DNA of 64,000 nucleotides, from positions 29,689,430-29,753,429 of the forward strand of contig CM057129.1 of the NCBI GenBank assembly GCA_029964075.1, given 5' to 3'. This document shows positions 48,206-58,834 of this stretch, in pieces. The position numbers and the translations under genes were made by a program. The DNA is from Patiria pectinifera. Its lineage: Eukaryota; Echinodermata; Asteroidea; Valvatida; Asterinidae. The notes beneath the pieces were generated by a model. That model worked only from the letters and a program-made list of their open reading frames with translations. It did not search any database and was not told the origin of the DNA. The first letter of the stretch is position 1, and each line of letters begins with the position of its first letter.

Positions 48206-51200
48206 CTGTGTGCATGTGAGATAGAAAGCAGAAACATTTATTGCATGGCTCTTTCTAACCAACAGAGGGCTACAGAGCAAACATGATAAACCCTATTAAA
48301 GGTAGAGTACATTTGTACATCATTTGTAATTTGTGCATTATGTTCGTTTGAAGAAGCAAAAGTGCAAAAAATCTAAAGGGTGCTGAACATGCTGTATATT
48401 CTGAGAAAAACAATTTTTAGGATTTTGATTTCAAATCAAAAGTTGCCGAGTATGTTTTGAATCGCGCCTGAATTCAGCGTCTGGTAAATGTTCTCAATTG
48501 GCAAATTGCAGCTACGCAATGTTTTGCACTGAACCGACGAATTATAGCAACCTGTGTGTCGTGTCGACGCTTGTGCGCATTTCGCCGAATTTAAAACCAT
48601 CTACTAACAAATTTCCAAGTTTAGACGCACGGTTGGAAATGGTGTTCTTTCATTGTTTTTTTCAAAAGGACAGCTTGCCAGAATTTCACAGAGAGTTTAG
48701 TCCAAATTACTATCTTTAAACTAAGTATACTTTTCAACAAAATTTCTTCAGTTAATTTTTGGATAGCTGCAAATGATGGACTGTAGCTTTAAAGTATATG
48801 GCCTTATACAAAATCACTTCGCTACTGCCTGGAATAACGCAATCACCTGTGAAAGCTAATGACTAGCCACTTGTCCTAGACTTGTGTCATTGTGTGGGAT
48901 TTATGGCTGCAGCCAAGTGATTCAGAAACGGCCTCATTATGGGGTTACTGGCTCAATATGGGTACCATGCATACATTTTCAGTTTCAGAAATATGCTCAA
49001 GGCCAAAGTTCAGGATTAGTTTTGTTTGGTTTGGACATTAAAGGCTTCAAAATGAGTCTGACGCCAAAGCTGAGATGAAGCCAATTTTTCTAAACCCTTT
49101 ATGACCATCTCTGATAAAAATTCAATGCACATATAGGTGACCAAGGTAGTCTACTATTGGGGGCCAGGCTAAACAAGGTTGGTAGTCAACAGAAGCGAAC
49201 CAGGAGAGTGAAGTTTCACGAATATTTGACCATAATTTTGCTATCATGATTTGCGCTTTAATGAGTGCAAGGTACATGTACGTCACAATGTAATCACAAG
49301 TTCACCATTTTCCTTTATTAAACTTGGTCATTATTAAGTTATGTTTACAGCACAGACAATAACAGCCTATGGATACCTTGCAGGATATGAAGAAGGTAGT
49401 GATGTTCTTTAACATAGTACATCTCCCTAAAAACACAAGGAAAGATATGTGTCTCACCTTTTGTAAACTGGAGATTGAGATGATTCACAACGAACAAGTT
49501 GTCGAAACCCAGTCTCATTACAACAGTAGCTTGCATATTTCTGAGCAGAGATGAAATTTAAAAAGTACAACAATACAATTGGTATCTTAGAATACAGTTT
49601 AATTTAAGGACAAAAGAAACTGACTCTAATTATGACACTTTTTGCTCAAATCATTACACTGAAACACACCCTCTAAAAGCAGGCTCCCTGTGTAGGAGTA
49701 TTTCAGTATTTAGTGTTCGAAAAATACTCTGGTAGATTTGAAAGTCTTGGAGGGTAACTGTCAATCAGTGTTGTAGTCGAGTCCATCACAATTCCTCACG
49801 AGTCTTCACAAATCCGGCACACATATCCACTCTTTCAAAAGTTTAGTCACAAGCTATTCAAATGAACTGTAACAAATAGTCAGGTGGCATATGGTTGGAA
49901 TCGTAACCGAGGGGTCAAATTAGCACCAAGCTTGGCAGATAGAATTTTATAGCCCAAAGAAGATGTTCAGAAGGGGTGACACCTGAAATACTTTTGGGAA
50001 GGGTGCATAATTTGCATAAATTGTAAATAACCTCTCTGCAACATATTTATTACCATATTTTGGAATATTATGATAACATCTTGATATTTAGCCCAGAAAA
50101 GGGGGGGGGGAGAAGAAGGTATCCATTAATCGAGCTATATATTAGGCGAAGGGTTGCCTAACGTGGAAGCCTTGAACAAGTGCGAAGAAATCCCACAAAA
50201 TAAGAGATTATGGTTGTGTAAGCCTATAATAATTCTACATCAAAATGTTTTTACAGGTAAATTTGGGGATTTCTTTAAACCTGTTCAAGTCCCCCAGGTT
50301 AGGCAACCCTTCCTAATTTTAGCCAAATTTACGGACACCACCTTCCCCCCCCCCCCCCCCTTTTTTGTTATCTAAGCTAAGTATCATAATGTTATCATTG
50401 TTCACTTGATTTTCCGTATGGTTTTATTAGGGTAATTGTGCCAATGAGCAACTTTGTGAATTTAAAGTTCATCAATACTGAGTTTGGCAAGACTTCTTGA
50501 TGATATCTGGGGAATCGATAAATGCGTGCAACTTTAAGATAAGGCCTGCCATTTTGGATCTTTCATCATCCTCATAATGATCCAGTCATTTATTTGCTTC
50601 ATGAAATGTTATTTAAGTAAGGATGGGTAAGTAGAATCTCCAACATTGATTTTTCAAAAAAACCCAAAAAACTAATATACCAAAATATGGGAATACATAT
50701 ATACAGGGCAGCTATTGCGAGTATGCAAACTAGGCAACCCTCCAAAAAGAATTTCAGGTATCATCCCTTCCAAAAAAATCTTCTTTAGGGCTATAAGAAT
50801 CTATCTGCCAAGTTTGGTGCTTTGGACCAGTTGGTCACGATCTTGTCAAAAATCTGATTTAAGCCACTTGACTAAAAAGCATTCCTTTGTCACAGTGATG
50901 TAGTGCCTTGATGCTGGGCCTTGGCCTTAAGGCTGCCTTAAGGCTGGATTTTAGGGCCTTGGCCTTGGCCTCGAGGCTTGAGGGCAAAAGCCTTGGCCTT
51001 GGCCTTGGCCTTGAGGGTTCAGGGCCTTGCAATTTTGAGTCAAGGCTCTTCAAGGCCCATAGATTTTTGCATTTTCCAGATAAATCTGTTCGAAATTTTG
51101 CTGTAACCATTTTGTATTACCATGGAGGAGGGAAGCACCCTGTAGATTTGTGTGCTGGGCACACTTCCACTTTTGTAGCATCACAATTTGTTACCATTGT

Positions 51201-53185
51201 AGTAGATTTGCTGCAAAAATATTCCGTACACTTGTGGGGCTAATGAGATGATCACTTTAATTGCATATAACTATGAAATAGATCTGATTGGTTGTATATG
51301 TCTCCCTGATAAGTGCTAAAGATTTGCATGTATCTGTTTTAGATAATGCTGATATTTCTGACCATGTTGGGCCAGCAAATAAAAAATTCCCAAATCAGTT
51401 TCTTGGATCCCCCTTTTGTTACAGTTGGGAGAATTGTGTGTCAATATAGAAGTAAATCATTATTTTGTTTAGTTAAACCATATTGAAGACCTGAACTTAT
51501 ACTTTAATAGATACAGTGCAGTCATAAAACGGTGTAGGCCTATGTGAGCATGTTGATTGCAATTAAAGAAATGTTGTTCTTCGTAACGAGCAATTCGTGA
51601 TGATAAGGGCGGATCCAGGGGGGCCAAAAGGGACCATGCTCCCTCCCCCCCCCCCAAAAAAAAACATTTTTGTTATGTGACGTCGTAAAAAAGGCAGGCA
51701 ATGAGTACACCACCATCTTTTCCTCAAAAAACATCGGTTAAAATGGTCAGAAATTGCCTCAAATCGCACCACAGAGCATCTCGATTCCAAAAATTTTTCG
51801 GGGCCCTTAAGCAGGCCCCAAAGCCCAAGCCGTCATTTTTTGACCCACTTTTTTTGGGGGGGACCAAAATTTCTTTGCCCCCCCCCCCAAATTGTGTTCT
51901 GGATCCGCCCTTGCGTGATGATGTGTCACTCATGTGACTATAATTAGTTCTATATCAGTGGTCATTTCATAAAACAGGGCCTTGGCCTTGGCCTTGAGGG
52001 TTAAGCCTTGGCCTTGGCCTCGAGGCTTGGGGGTCAAAGCCTTGGCCTTGGCCTTGGCCTTGAGGGTCAAAGCCTTGGCCTTGGCCTTAAGGGTCAAAGC
52101 CTTTGCTCCAACACTGCTTTGTCATTGGCCTTTCCCTGTTAGGTAACTGGACTGTGACAGGAGTTATGATTTGACTTGTGACAAGACTCGTGACTGGATT
52201 TGTGATGGACTGGACTACAACACTGCAGTTAATGCATACCATTGCATGCTCATCACAAGCCTGGCACGGGCCCTGGGTGGTAAATGACTCTGTCATCCAG
52301 CATGGAACTTCGCTTGAAGCTGGTGTCTTGGTGTCAAGGAGTTTCAAGACATCCTCGTTTGTTCCGGCTCCGTCCACTGCCAGAGCATCTTTCCCATATT
52401 CTTTGGCAGTATCCATGCTGTTTGATATTAAAATTTAATAAAAGGTGCATCATACAAAAGAATTACAGCAATTTGAATAATTGGACAATTTCATTAATTA
52501 TTCCAATCTGGGGTTGGTCTTAAAAATCTTAGCAACATTGGTTTGGACGAGTTTGTAAAATTCTCACTGAATCATAGCACACTAGACCACCAACCTGATC
52601 CGCCTCCTCCTATGAAAAAGAAATAACATTTCACAATGTGTCTGTTTGAATTTCAACACTCTCTTAAGGTGAGTTTGCACGTGTACATGTATAATGGTGG
52701 CCTTGCAAACAACACGCACATTGTATGAAGTAATTATAAGTGCATGACTGGCGTTGAAACATGCGCAAGATTGCACATCCCATCGTCCTGTCACACAAGC
52801 AATCTCTAACCATTAAAGAAGAAAACATGTAATTTTCAATTATATACATTGTATGTATGTTTTCAATTACATACATGTACATGTACAATGTATGTATGTT
52901 TTCAATTACATACATGTGTGTTAGTTTTTGATTAATTTTTGATACACTGTTGGGAAAATGTGCTTTTGTTCTTTCCAAGGGCTTTTAACTTGTGCCTTTG
53001 GTTGATTCTAGATTGCCAGGGAAAATTGCAGGGTCAGCACAAAACTAGTATTCTACTGAACCATAGGACACTCACCTCCATGAGTTTGTGATAGTACAGA
53101 GCAATAAAATGGCAGCCGATAGTCGACGTTGTGCTTTTCTTTGGTTGCTCTCCATGGAACAGGACGGATGCCACAAGTGCTCCAT
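48043..53185 (-). CDS. JTB: JTB (jumping translocation breakpoint) membrane protein, four exons
   Basis: Small single-pass membrane protein; the human relative is linked to mitochondria and cytokinesis. Minus-strand exons: 53185-53076, 52417-52240, 49540-49458, 48205-48043. From the ATG at 53185-53183 the product is 177 aa, from the one at 53155-53153 it is 167 aa; human JTB is 146 aa. The N-terminus holds a basic stretch and AAILLLCTITNSW, a signal sequence. The lumenal part has VPCWMTESF, GPCQACDEH, YCCNETGFRQLVRC and VYKSCP, matching the JTB cysteine framework. The terminal exon has KSFWTFEGVMLAVGLSSFVV, RRRALDWEALQRVKKQIANS, the conserved membrane segment and basic tail. All junctions are in phase. 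It lies tail-to-tail with RPS17. Confidence 0.92.
49458..49540 (-). CDS. JTB: JTB exon 3
   Basis: 83 nt, acceptor TCTCTGCTCAG, donor GTGAGA. Encodes KYASYCCNETGFRQLVRCES and SQSPVYK. The overlapping longer frame starting at a Met is a shadow in the wrong phase. Confidence 0.9.
50915..51058. repeat. GGCCTT satellite, array 1
   Basis: Irregular (TTGGCC)n with AAGGCTGCC, CTCGAGGCTTGAGG and GAGGGTTCAGGGCC interruptions, in JTB intron 2. Confidence 0.85.
51605..51913. mobile_element. 309-bp inverted-repeat element with 9-bp target duplication
   Basis: Ends AAGGGCGGATCCAG and CTGGATCCGCCCTT, flanked by CGTGATGAT at 51596-51604 and 51914-51922. The G/C-rich subterminal runs pair. The interior GGTCAGAAATTGCCTCAAAT also occurs near 40210. 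It sits between the two GGCCTT arrays in JTB intron 2. Confidence 0.82.
51976..52112. repeat. GGCCTT satellite, array 2
   Basis: Same repeat as 50915-51058, with GAGGGTCAAAGCC spacers, ending only about 130 bp from JTB exon 2. Confidence 0.85.
52240..52417 (-). CDS. JTB: JTB exon 2
   Basis: Acceptor AATATCAAACAG (poor pyrimidine tract), donor GTATGC. Encodes SMDTAKEYGKDALAVDG through CQACDEHAM. The one-base overhang completes the AG of exon 1 to Ser, which supports this boundary. Confidence 0.85.
52825..52920. repeat. TTTTCAATTACATACATGTA tandem repeat
   Basis: Three copies of a 30-40 bp unit mixing TTTTCAATTACATACA with TACATGTACATG microsatellite, in JTB intron 1. Confidence 0.8.
53076..53185 (-). 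CDS. JTB: JTB exon 1
   Basis: Donor GTGAGT after position 53076. Two in-frame ATGs: 53185 (MEHLWHPSCSMESNQ...) and 53155 (MESNQRKAQRRLSAAILLLC). The second puts the hydrophobic signal closer to the N-terminus. An in-frame TAA lies upstream. Exon choice rests on the phase match and the signal-like sequence. Confidence 0.7.
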
Positions 53186-53666
53186 GTTGCTCCCAAGGTC
53201 TGAAGATGTTTGATATTGCCTCAAATATTACATGTAGCTGTGCTGAACACAGTTCCTATTGAAGGGAAAAAATGATACAGTACCAGTTTTAAAATAAATA
53301 AAATAACTTCCACTTTCACTATTACTGTATTCAGGAGTAAAAACTTCACCATGGCTCTGTTGTCATGGTTGAACAATGTAGGCCTGCATTGTACTTTGTG
53401 CCGTGAGTATGTTTCTGAAATAATGTCCGTCCACCCACCCTTAAAAAATGATAAATTGAGAATATGCTAGAGAATTATGTGCTTTGCTCCCCTCCTGGCA
53501 ACAGCCATGAGTTATAGGGGTCTACAACAATAGGTTTTTTTTAATGACTTTTTTTTTAACGTAATTTGTTTTAGTGGCAGTACAGTTTCATAGAAAATGA
53601 CAAATTAAGAAAAGTATTAAGTGTTGTCCTTGAGGTTTCCCATCATCTGGCACACGTTCAAACGGG

Positions 53667-53911
53667 GTCCGCTCATAAGTCCGACGCCTCATAGGTCCGA
53701 CGCCTCATAAGTCCGACGCCTCATAGGTCCGACACCTCAAAGCTCCGACGCCTCGTAAGTCCGACAAATTTAACGCCTCATTTTTCTGTTGCCGGACTTA
53801 TGAGGCGTCGGACCTATGAGGCGGAATACATAAATTGTATGCCTCATAAGTCCGACGCCTCATAAGTCTGAAAATTCGGACTTATAAGGCGTCGGACTTA
53901 TGATACAGCCC
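53667..53911. repeat. GTCGGACCTATGAGGC minisatellite, locus 2
   Basis: Around five units of CCTCATAAGTCCGACG followed, after a spacer, by units in the opposite orientation. It ends GTCGGACTTATGATACAGCCC, the same terminal phrase as the locus at 25252-25327. Confidence 0.87.
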
Positions 53912-55425
53912 GATCAAAACTTCAAACGTTATACTCATGCAGGGTAAGCATTGGCAGTATAGTACTATTTAGTAGGGCAAAAACGGGGGAATTTGTTGCA
54001 ATGAAATAGGGAATTCATTCTGTATTTATAAGGTCTTGCCGACATTTAAACAAAACGTTCACTTATGGTCTTGCGTTGTAGTCAACTTACAAAGGAAGAA
54101 GTGGATTTTTTCGTAGAACAATGTAGAAGAAATGAAAGATATTGTTAATTTTGGAATACCCGTTGGAATTACGTCGTTATTTTTCTGCACATTGTCCAAC
54201 TGCTTGCCGAAAAAATCAGCAATAAGGGAATAACAGTGTGAGGATCCGGTCTTCACTGCATGATAATGACCGGGTTTGGGGGTGACTGCTGTTAATGGAC
54301 CTCGATTCCTATTAATAAATACTTTTTTAACGAAATAACAGTTAAAATGCTCCAATTTTTTTTACTTTTCTTTGGGCGATAATTTCCAGACTTTTTTGTG
54401 TTCATGTTCATGGCGATGGGCCACATTTTAGCTGATGTGTGGTACCCTGTCTCTTCAATATGCGTTGTTATTATACCACCATAGCCGGGCCCAGGCTGCG
54501 TTGGACTACGTCTTCATCGCTTCAGTCTCTGTGGAAGCATTGGGCGTCTGGCCGTACTACAGAGCTTGCGATAGTACTGTACGGCCAGACGCAGTCGGGC
54601 TAGAGTGTGCCGTCATGGCCGTGTGCAAAACCGATCATCATGGACGACAGCAGCGGTGTTGGTATTGCACGAATTTAACGGACAAGTGAACGAAATCATC
54701 AATAATGTTCATATTTTAGTTTTTTGGTCGGTGTCAAGTCGATTAGTAGCTTCGTGAATGACTGCCGGATGGTATGAGGTAGGTAGTAGGAATCTGGGGT
54801 GGGATAAAAGAGGTGAAATTTGGACAATTTTGGAGAGGCCGTTTTTTGGGGGTCTCTTGCTACCACATGAAAGTTAAAACGAACAGGTTTTTCCTCCAGC
54901 GTTACATGTGAATGAATATGAGCATGTCAGCTGGAGTTACTCAAGGTACATCTAAGTTATATTATTCAGCCCAATCTTAAAGAATACAGCACCCTCTGTT
55001 AATATGGATTGCCGCCGCGCCGGCCATTGCCGGCAAACCTTTAGTAAACGTTTAGCTTGCCGGCATTACCTCCGGCAAAATATCCATTCGTTTCGATGGA
55101 TTATAAATACATGAAATAAGACACTTTTCAAAAGTACCCACTACCTGCCCACATGGACTCAGAAAGGAACGGTAGACTGGGTAGTCGTGGTGATCAGCAC
55201 TGACCTGCACTCTGCAAACTTAAAATCATCAGAACGTAACGGTAAACCATTTGTCGCTGATATTTTTTGCTTCAGTTCGATGAGTTGGACATCCACTTTC
55301 GTGTGTGACTCACGCACGGATAGTGCACTGTACGTCATCCGTACGTACGTACATGTACGTGCATGCAACATGTACACGTATTTTGTACTCGACTCACACG
55401 AATTCACAATCTGACAATATAGACG
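53912..55425. other. Intergenic, no gene recognised
   Basis: Carries the hairpin element at 54544-54602, a small GCCGGCAAAC/GCCGGCATTACC patch near 55018-55080 and a CGTACGTACGTACATGTACG tract near 55340. Confidence 0.5.
54544..54602. mobile_element. Short hairpin element, GGCCGTACTAC family, copy 2
   Basis: GCGTCTGGCCGTAC and GTACGGCCAGACGC form perfect 14-bp arms around TACAGAGCTTGCGATAGTACT; the right end is GCAGTCGGGCTA. Copy 1 is at 40976-41032 with substitutions in both arms. Confidence 0.75.
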
Positions 55426-56432
55426 TGTTGTGCCCATTCTTGAAAATCACGCATTTTCGAAAATGGGCAGGCACATTCTCGAGAATGTGCAACTGGATCC
55501 TTGCTCAATCTTGGCAAAAAATAACTCTTCCAGATTGAGCGCACATTCTCGAGAATGCGCGACAAGATAACGGTCTTGTCGATGCCGAGCACCGGCTGCG
55601 CTTGGGAAGTCTAGCTGAATCCTCGTTCACTGATTCTTAATAATTACACTGTTGCAACGCAAGGCGCTGAAAAGTAGAGTGGATATGAAAAGTATACGCG
55701 TATTGGGGGAGGGGACCGGGGGAAAAAATAAGAATAAATAAGAAAGAATTCAGATTTTTAAGCTTCAGCGCAGCACGCGCCATTCATTGGAACCGTAAGT
55801 TAACGCAACTTGAGTGTTTGCGTCATCCAATGGGAGCATGGTGGTGCGCGCGCGTGTATGGCGTTTTTACAAACCGTATAACATTTTTAATTCGTACTAC
55901 ATGTACCTATTAACCTAAAAATATCACTTGAGGTTGAACGTCCCACTACAATGATAATATCCTTGTCAGAATCATATTATAAAACATTGCTTTCTGGACG
56001 TATAACGTATTCCTCACGCGTTCTCAGCATGCATATGATACATACAGGGACTTGTACTTGTCTAGCCTAAACAAAGCACTTCCCAGACTAGTTCCCAGTC
56101 CTCCGTTATTACAAAACTTCCCATAAGTAGGCAGGAAAAAGCAATAATAACAGGTTTAATTTGATTCAAATTATCGTAGTTATACGAGTACAGAAGCATG
56201 GAACATTTTCGTTCCTCTTTATATGAATTGTTTCCCTTTTAACCGCTATACAATTCATTTAACATAATTATGTCGTGCAATGTTTGTTAAGATTGGGCAA
56301 AATTCATAAATTGTGCACGTGGTATTCCCACCCATTCTTGAAAATGAGCGCTCATTTTCAAGAATGGGCGCTCATTCTTCAGAATGCGCGCTCATTTTCG
56401 AGAATGCGTGATTTTCAAGAATGGGCACAACA
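55426..56432. mobile_element. 1-kb inverted-repeat element rich in CATTCTCGAGAATG
   Basis: Ends TGTTGTGCCCATTCTTGAAA and its complement, continuing to ATCACGCATTTTCG. Both subterminal parts carry several short palindromes, CATTCTCGAGAATG or CATTTTCAAGAATG. No coding frame. No clear target duplication found. Confidence 0.75.
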
Positions 56433-56461
56433 GCTGCAATGATTCGTGCATGCATTCATAG

Positions 56462-56822
56462 TGGTAGCATATAAAGGTTCGAGAGCGGAGCGAGTAATGA
56501 ATATGCATGATATGACGTCACTAGCAGCGCATGAGTAATAAGTGGGGCGACACGAGAGGGTGGTGGCGCGACAGTAGAGAGAGGACTTGTTAATGTGATG
56601 ATCATCGGTAAGTGGGACGACACTAGAGGGTGGTGGCGACAGTACAAAGAGCCTAAAGAGGAGTACTCATTGTGTATATGGAGATCAATGGGAGTACTCC
56701 ACTCAACGCGAATACGTACCGACGGTACGTATTCGCGTGTACTACCGTTACTCATGAGCTTCTAGTTACGTCTCATGCATATTCATTACTCGCTCCGCTC
56801 TCGAACCTTTTTATGCTACCAA
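56462..56822. mobile_element. 360-bp MITE
   Basis: Ends GGTAGCATATAAAGGTTCGA and the complement TCGAACCTTTTTATGCTACC; the inverted arms extend about 47 bp through GAGCGGAGCGAGTAATGAAT. Inside, GTGGGGCGACACGAGAGGGT is duplicated in tandem and ACGCGAATACGTACC forms a hairpin around GA (about 56706-56740). Confidence 0.8.
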
Positions 56823-57180
56823 AGATCGTATAGGCGGACGCCCTCAAGGGTTCGTCAAAGTCAAGTCTCTATGCAGTTGGTACATGTACATAGGCCTAGG
56901 CAGCTCTATGAGTTGGTATCGCTCTTGGCTTCGAGTGCTGGTGCGGATTTCTGTTTCTGTTTCTGTCCCATAAACGTATAAACACCTAGAACTAGGTTGT
57001 CGACGTAAGTTGGTAAGGGTCAGGTGTGCAGCTACTAAATTCTTGATTGGGTTTTGGTACGATTTGTCTGGAACGAGTGTATGTAACTAAATGGCTATCG
57101 TTACGGCAGCCGTTGTTAAGCGCCCTCTACGATACTTTTTTGATACGCACGCAGGTATATAATTATTTGTTTCCCCACGT

Positions 57181-57430
57181 TTTAGCGAGCAGTGCCACAG
57201 CTCAATCGATATTAGAGGGTAGGATTTTGCACCGCGAGGTTGCGGGTTCACATCTCAGTTTTGCAGTCGCATTGTTTTTCCTTTTCTAACCTGAGCCTGA
57301 CTGAGGCTTTGGAGGATTATTTTTAAAAGGGAAATAAAGTCCGAATTTCTTAACGTTCAAATTCACTTTTTTCCTCTTAATTTTATATTTTGTTCTCATG
57401 TTTATATAAAAGTTGCGATAGAAAATGGGA
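57181..57430 (+). repeat. Putative tRNA-derived SINE, copy 2
   Basis: TTTTGCACCGCGAGGTTGCG followed by GGTTCACATCTCAG (degenerate B-box), then TTTTCTAACCTGAG and AAAAGGGAAATAAAGTCC as in copy 1 at 23301-23529. Confidence 0.55.
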
Positions 57431-57493
57431 AATGCGTTACGGCTGCCATAACAATAGCCAATGCGTTTTTTTTTCCGGTGAAAGGAAAGGTCT

Positions 57494-58473
57494 TTTTTTA
57501 ACATTTGGACATGGTCGGGCGATAGTAGAGTCCGAGATCGATAGCCCTTTTGCAGGAAAAGAAGACTTGTGCGTGGCTCTGGCTACAGAGCACTTTGATT
57601 GGTCACCTGCCCAATCAAAGTGCCCTGTGATTGGTCTGTGTGATGCTTGCAAACAGTGTAGCCAGAGCCATGCATGTACAAGACTACTTTTCCTGGGTCC
57701 TACTAAAGCGCGTCAACAAGCGTCAACAAGCGTCAACAAGACTCAACGGTCGTCAACGAGCATCAACAAATTTTGTACATGCTTTTGAACATCAAAAGTA
57801 GCTTGATATGGTAGAAAAAGCGACAAAGAACATTTTCTGCATATAATTATTTCAAAACTTGTTTTTTTTTTTACGCGAAATGTACGCCGAATTTGTCGAT
57901 TAAAGTTGGCCGCTATCTTGTTTACGTGAAGCTTAGCCCTACTACGCATGCGTGAAGTGTACAGAGCCATACTACGCATGCGCGAAGTTTTTGAATAATT
58001 TGAACTATAAATGATATGCAGAAGATCTTCTTTATTGCCTTTTCTACCATATCAAGCTACTTTTGATGTTCAAAAGCAAGTACAAAATTTGTTGATGCTC
58101 GTTGACGACCGTTGAGGCTTGTTGACGCTTGTTGACGCTTGTTGACGCGCTTTAGTACATGTAGGACCGCTTTTCCTGAATTCAGAATGGCAGCCTCAAA
58201 CAAGGCATTTGTTACAAAGATGTTTCCCGAATTGAAGGTGAAATTTCTCTTTTCTTCCCAAAGGTATGTAAACCTAACCACCACCATTTGTATTTTCACT
58301 TCCTAATGAAGCCTACAGGGGCGTATAAGACAGTTTGAAGACCGTTTTTGGGGTGAAATCTGACGATTTTGATTGGGGATACGAGTGAAAATGGTTAAAA
58401 AAAAAAGGTAACCACAAAAGGGCTATCGATCTCGGACTCTTCTATCGCCCGACCATGTCCAAATGTTAAAAAA
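57494..58473. mobile_element. 980-bp nested palindromic element
   Basis: Outer arms (57494-57552 and 58413-58473) share AACATTTGGACATGGTCGGG and GAGTCCGAGATCGATAGCCC inverted. Inner arms (about 57697-57805 and 58060-58168) share CATCAAAAGTAGCTTGATAT and tandem CGTCAACAAG units. Between outer and inner left arms is a GACCAATCACAGGGC-type palindrome (57565-57680). Parts recur near 38130-38390. Confidence 0.75.
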
Positions 58474-58523
58474 GGGATCCGTACAGACTGTAGAGTCCTA
58501 GTTACTCGGACTAGTTGCAACCA

Positions 58524-58616
58524 TTGTAGCTGGAGTTGCCCAGCCCTAAATTTTATCATTGGGTTGTCATTGATGACCCAATGATAAAATTTAGGGCTGG
58601 GTAACTCCAGCTACAA
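58524..58616. repeat. Hairpin with 41-bp arms
   Basis: TTGTAGCTGGAGTTGCCCAG and CCTAAATTTTATCATTGGGT pair with their complements across a loop of about 11 bases (TGTCATTGATG); one mismatch seen. Confidence 0.88.
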
Positions 58617-58774
58617 CCATTGAACCATAGCCAGCCTAGGCCTACATACATTTTCCAAGTTCCGGATAGCAAACATCGGTAATACTTACCTTTAGGACCC
58701 CGTTCCTATATAAGGTTAAAAGACTCACCAAAAAAATCACCAAAACAGCTGACTAAACATGCTAAATGTAAAGT

Positions 58775-58834
58775 TTCTGGAATCAGAAGGCTTCTCTCCG
58801 TCAGCTGACGGAGAGAAGCCGTCTGATTCCAGAA
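58775..58834. repeat. 60-bp palindrome without spacer
   Basis: TTCTGGAATCAGAAGGCTTC then TCTCCGTCAG meet their reverse complement at the centre TCAGCTGA; a single mismatch. Confidence 0.88.

Noticed and set aside
52087-52239. C-terminal extension of the JTB exon 2 frame
   Set aside because: Past the GTATGC donor the sequence loses the JTB pattern, while exon 3 restores it in phase.
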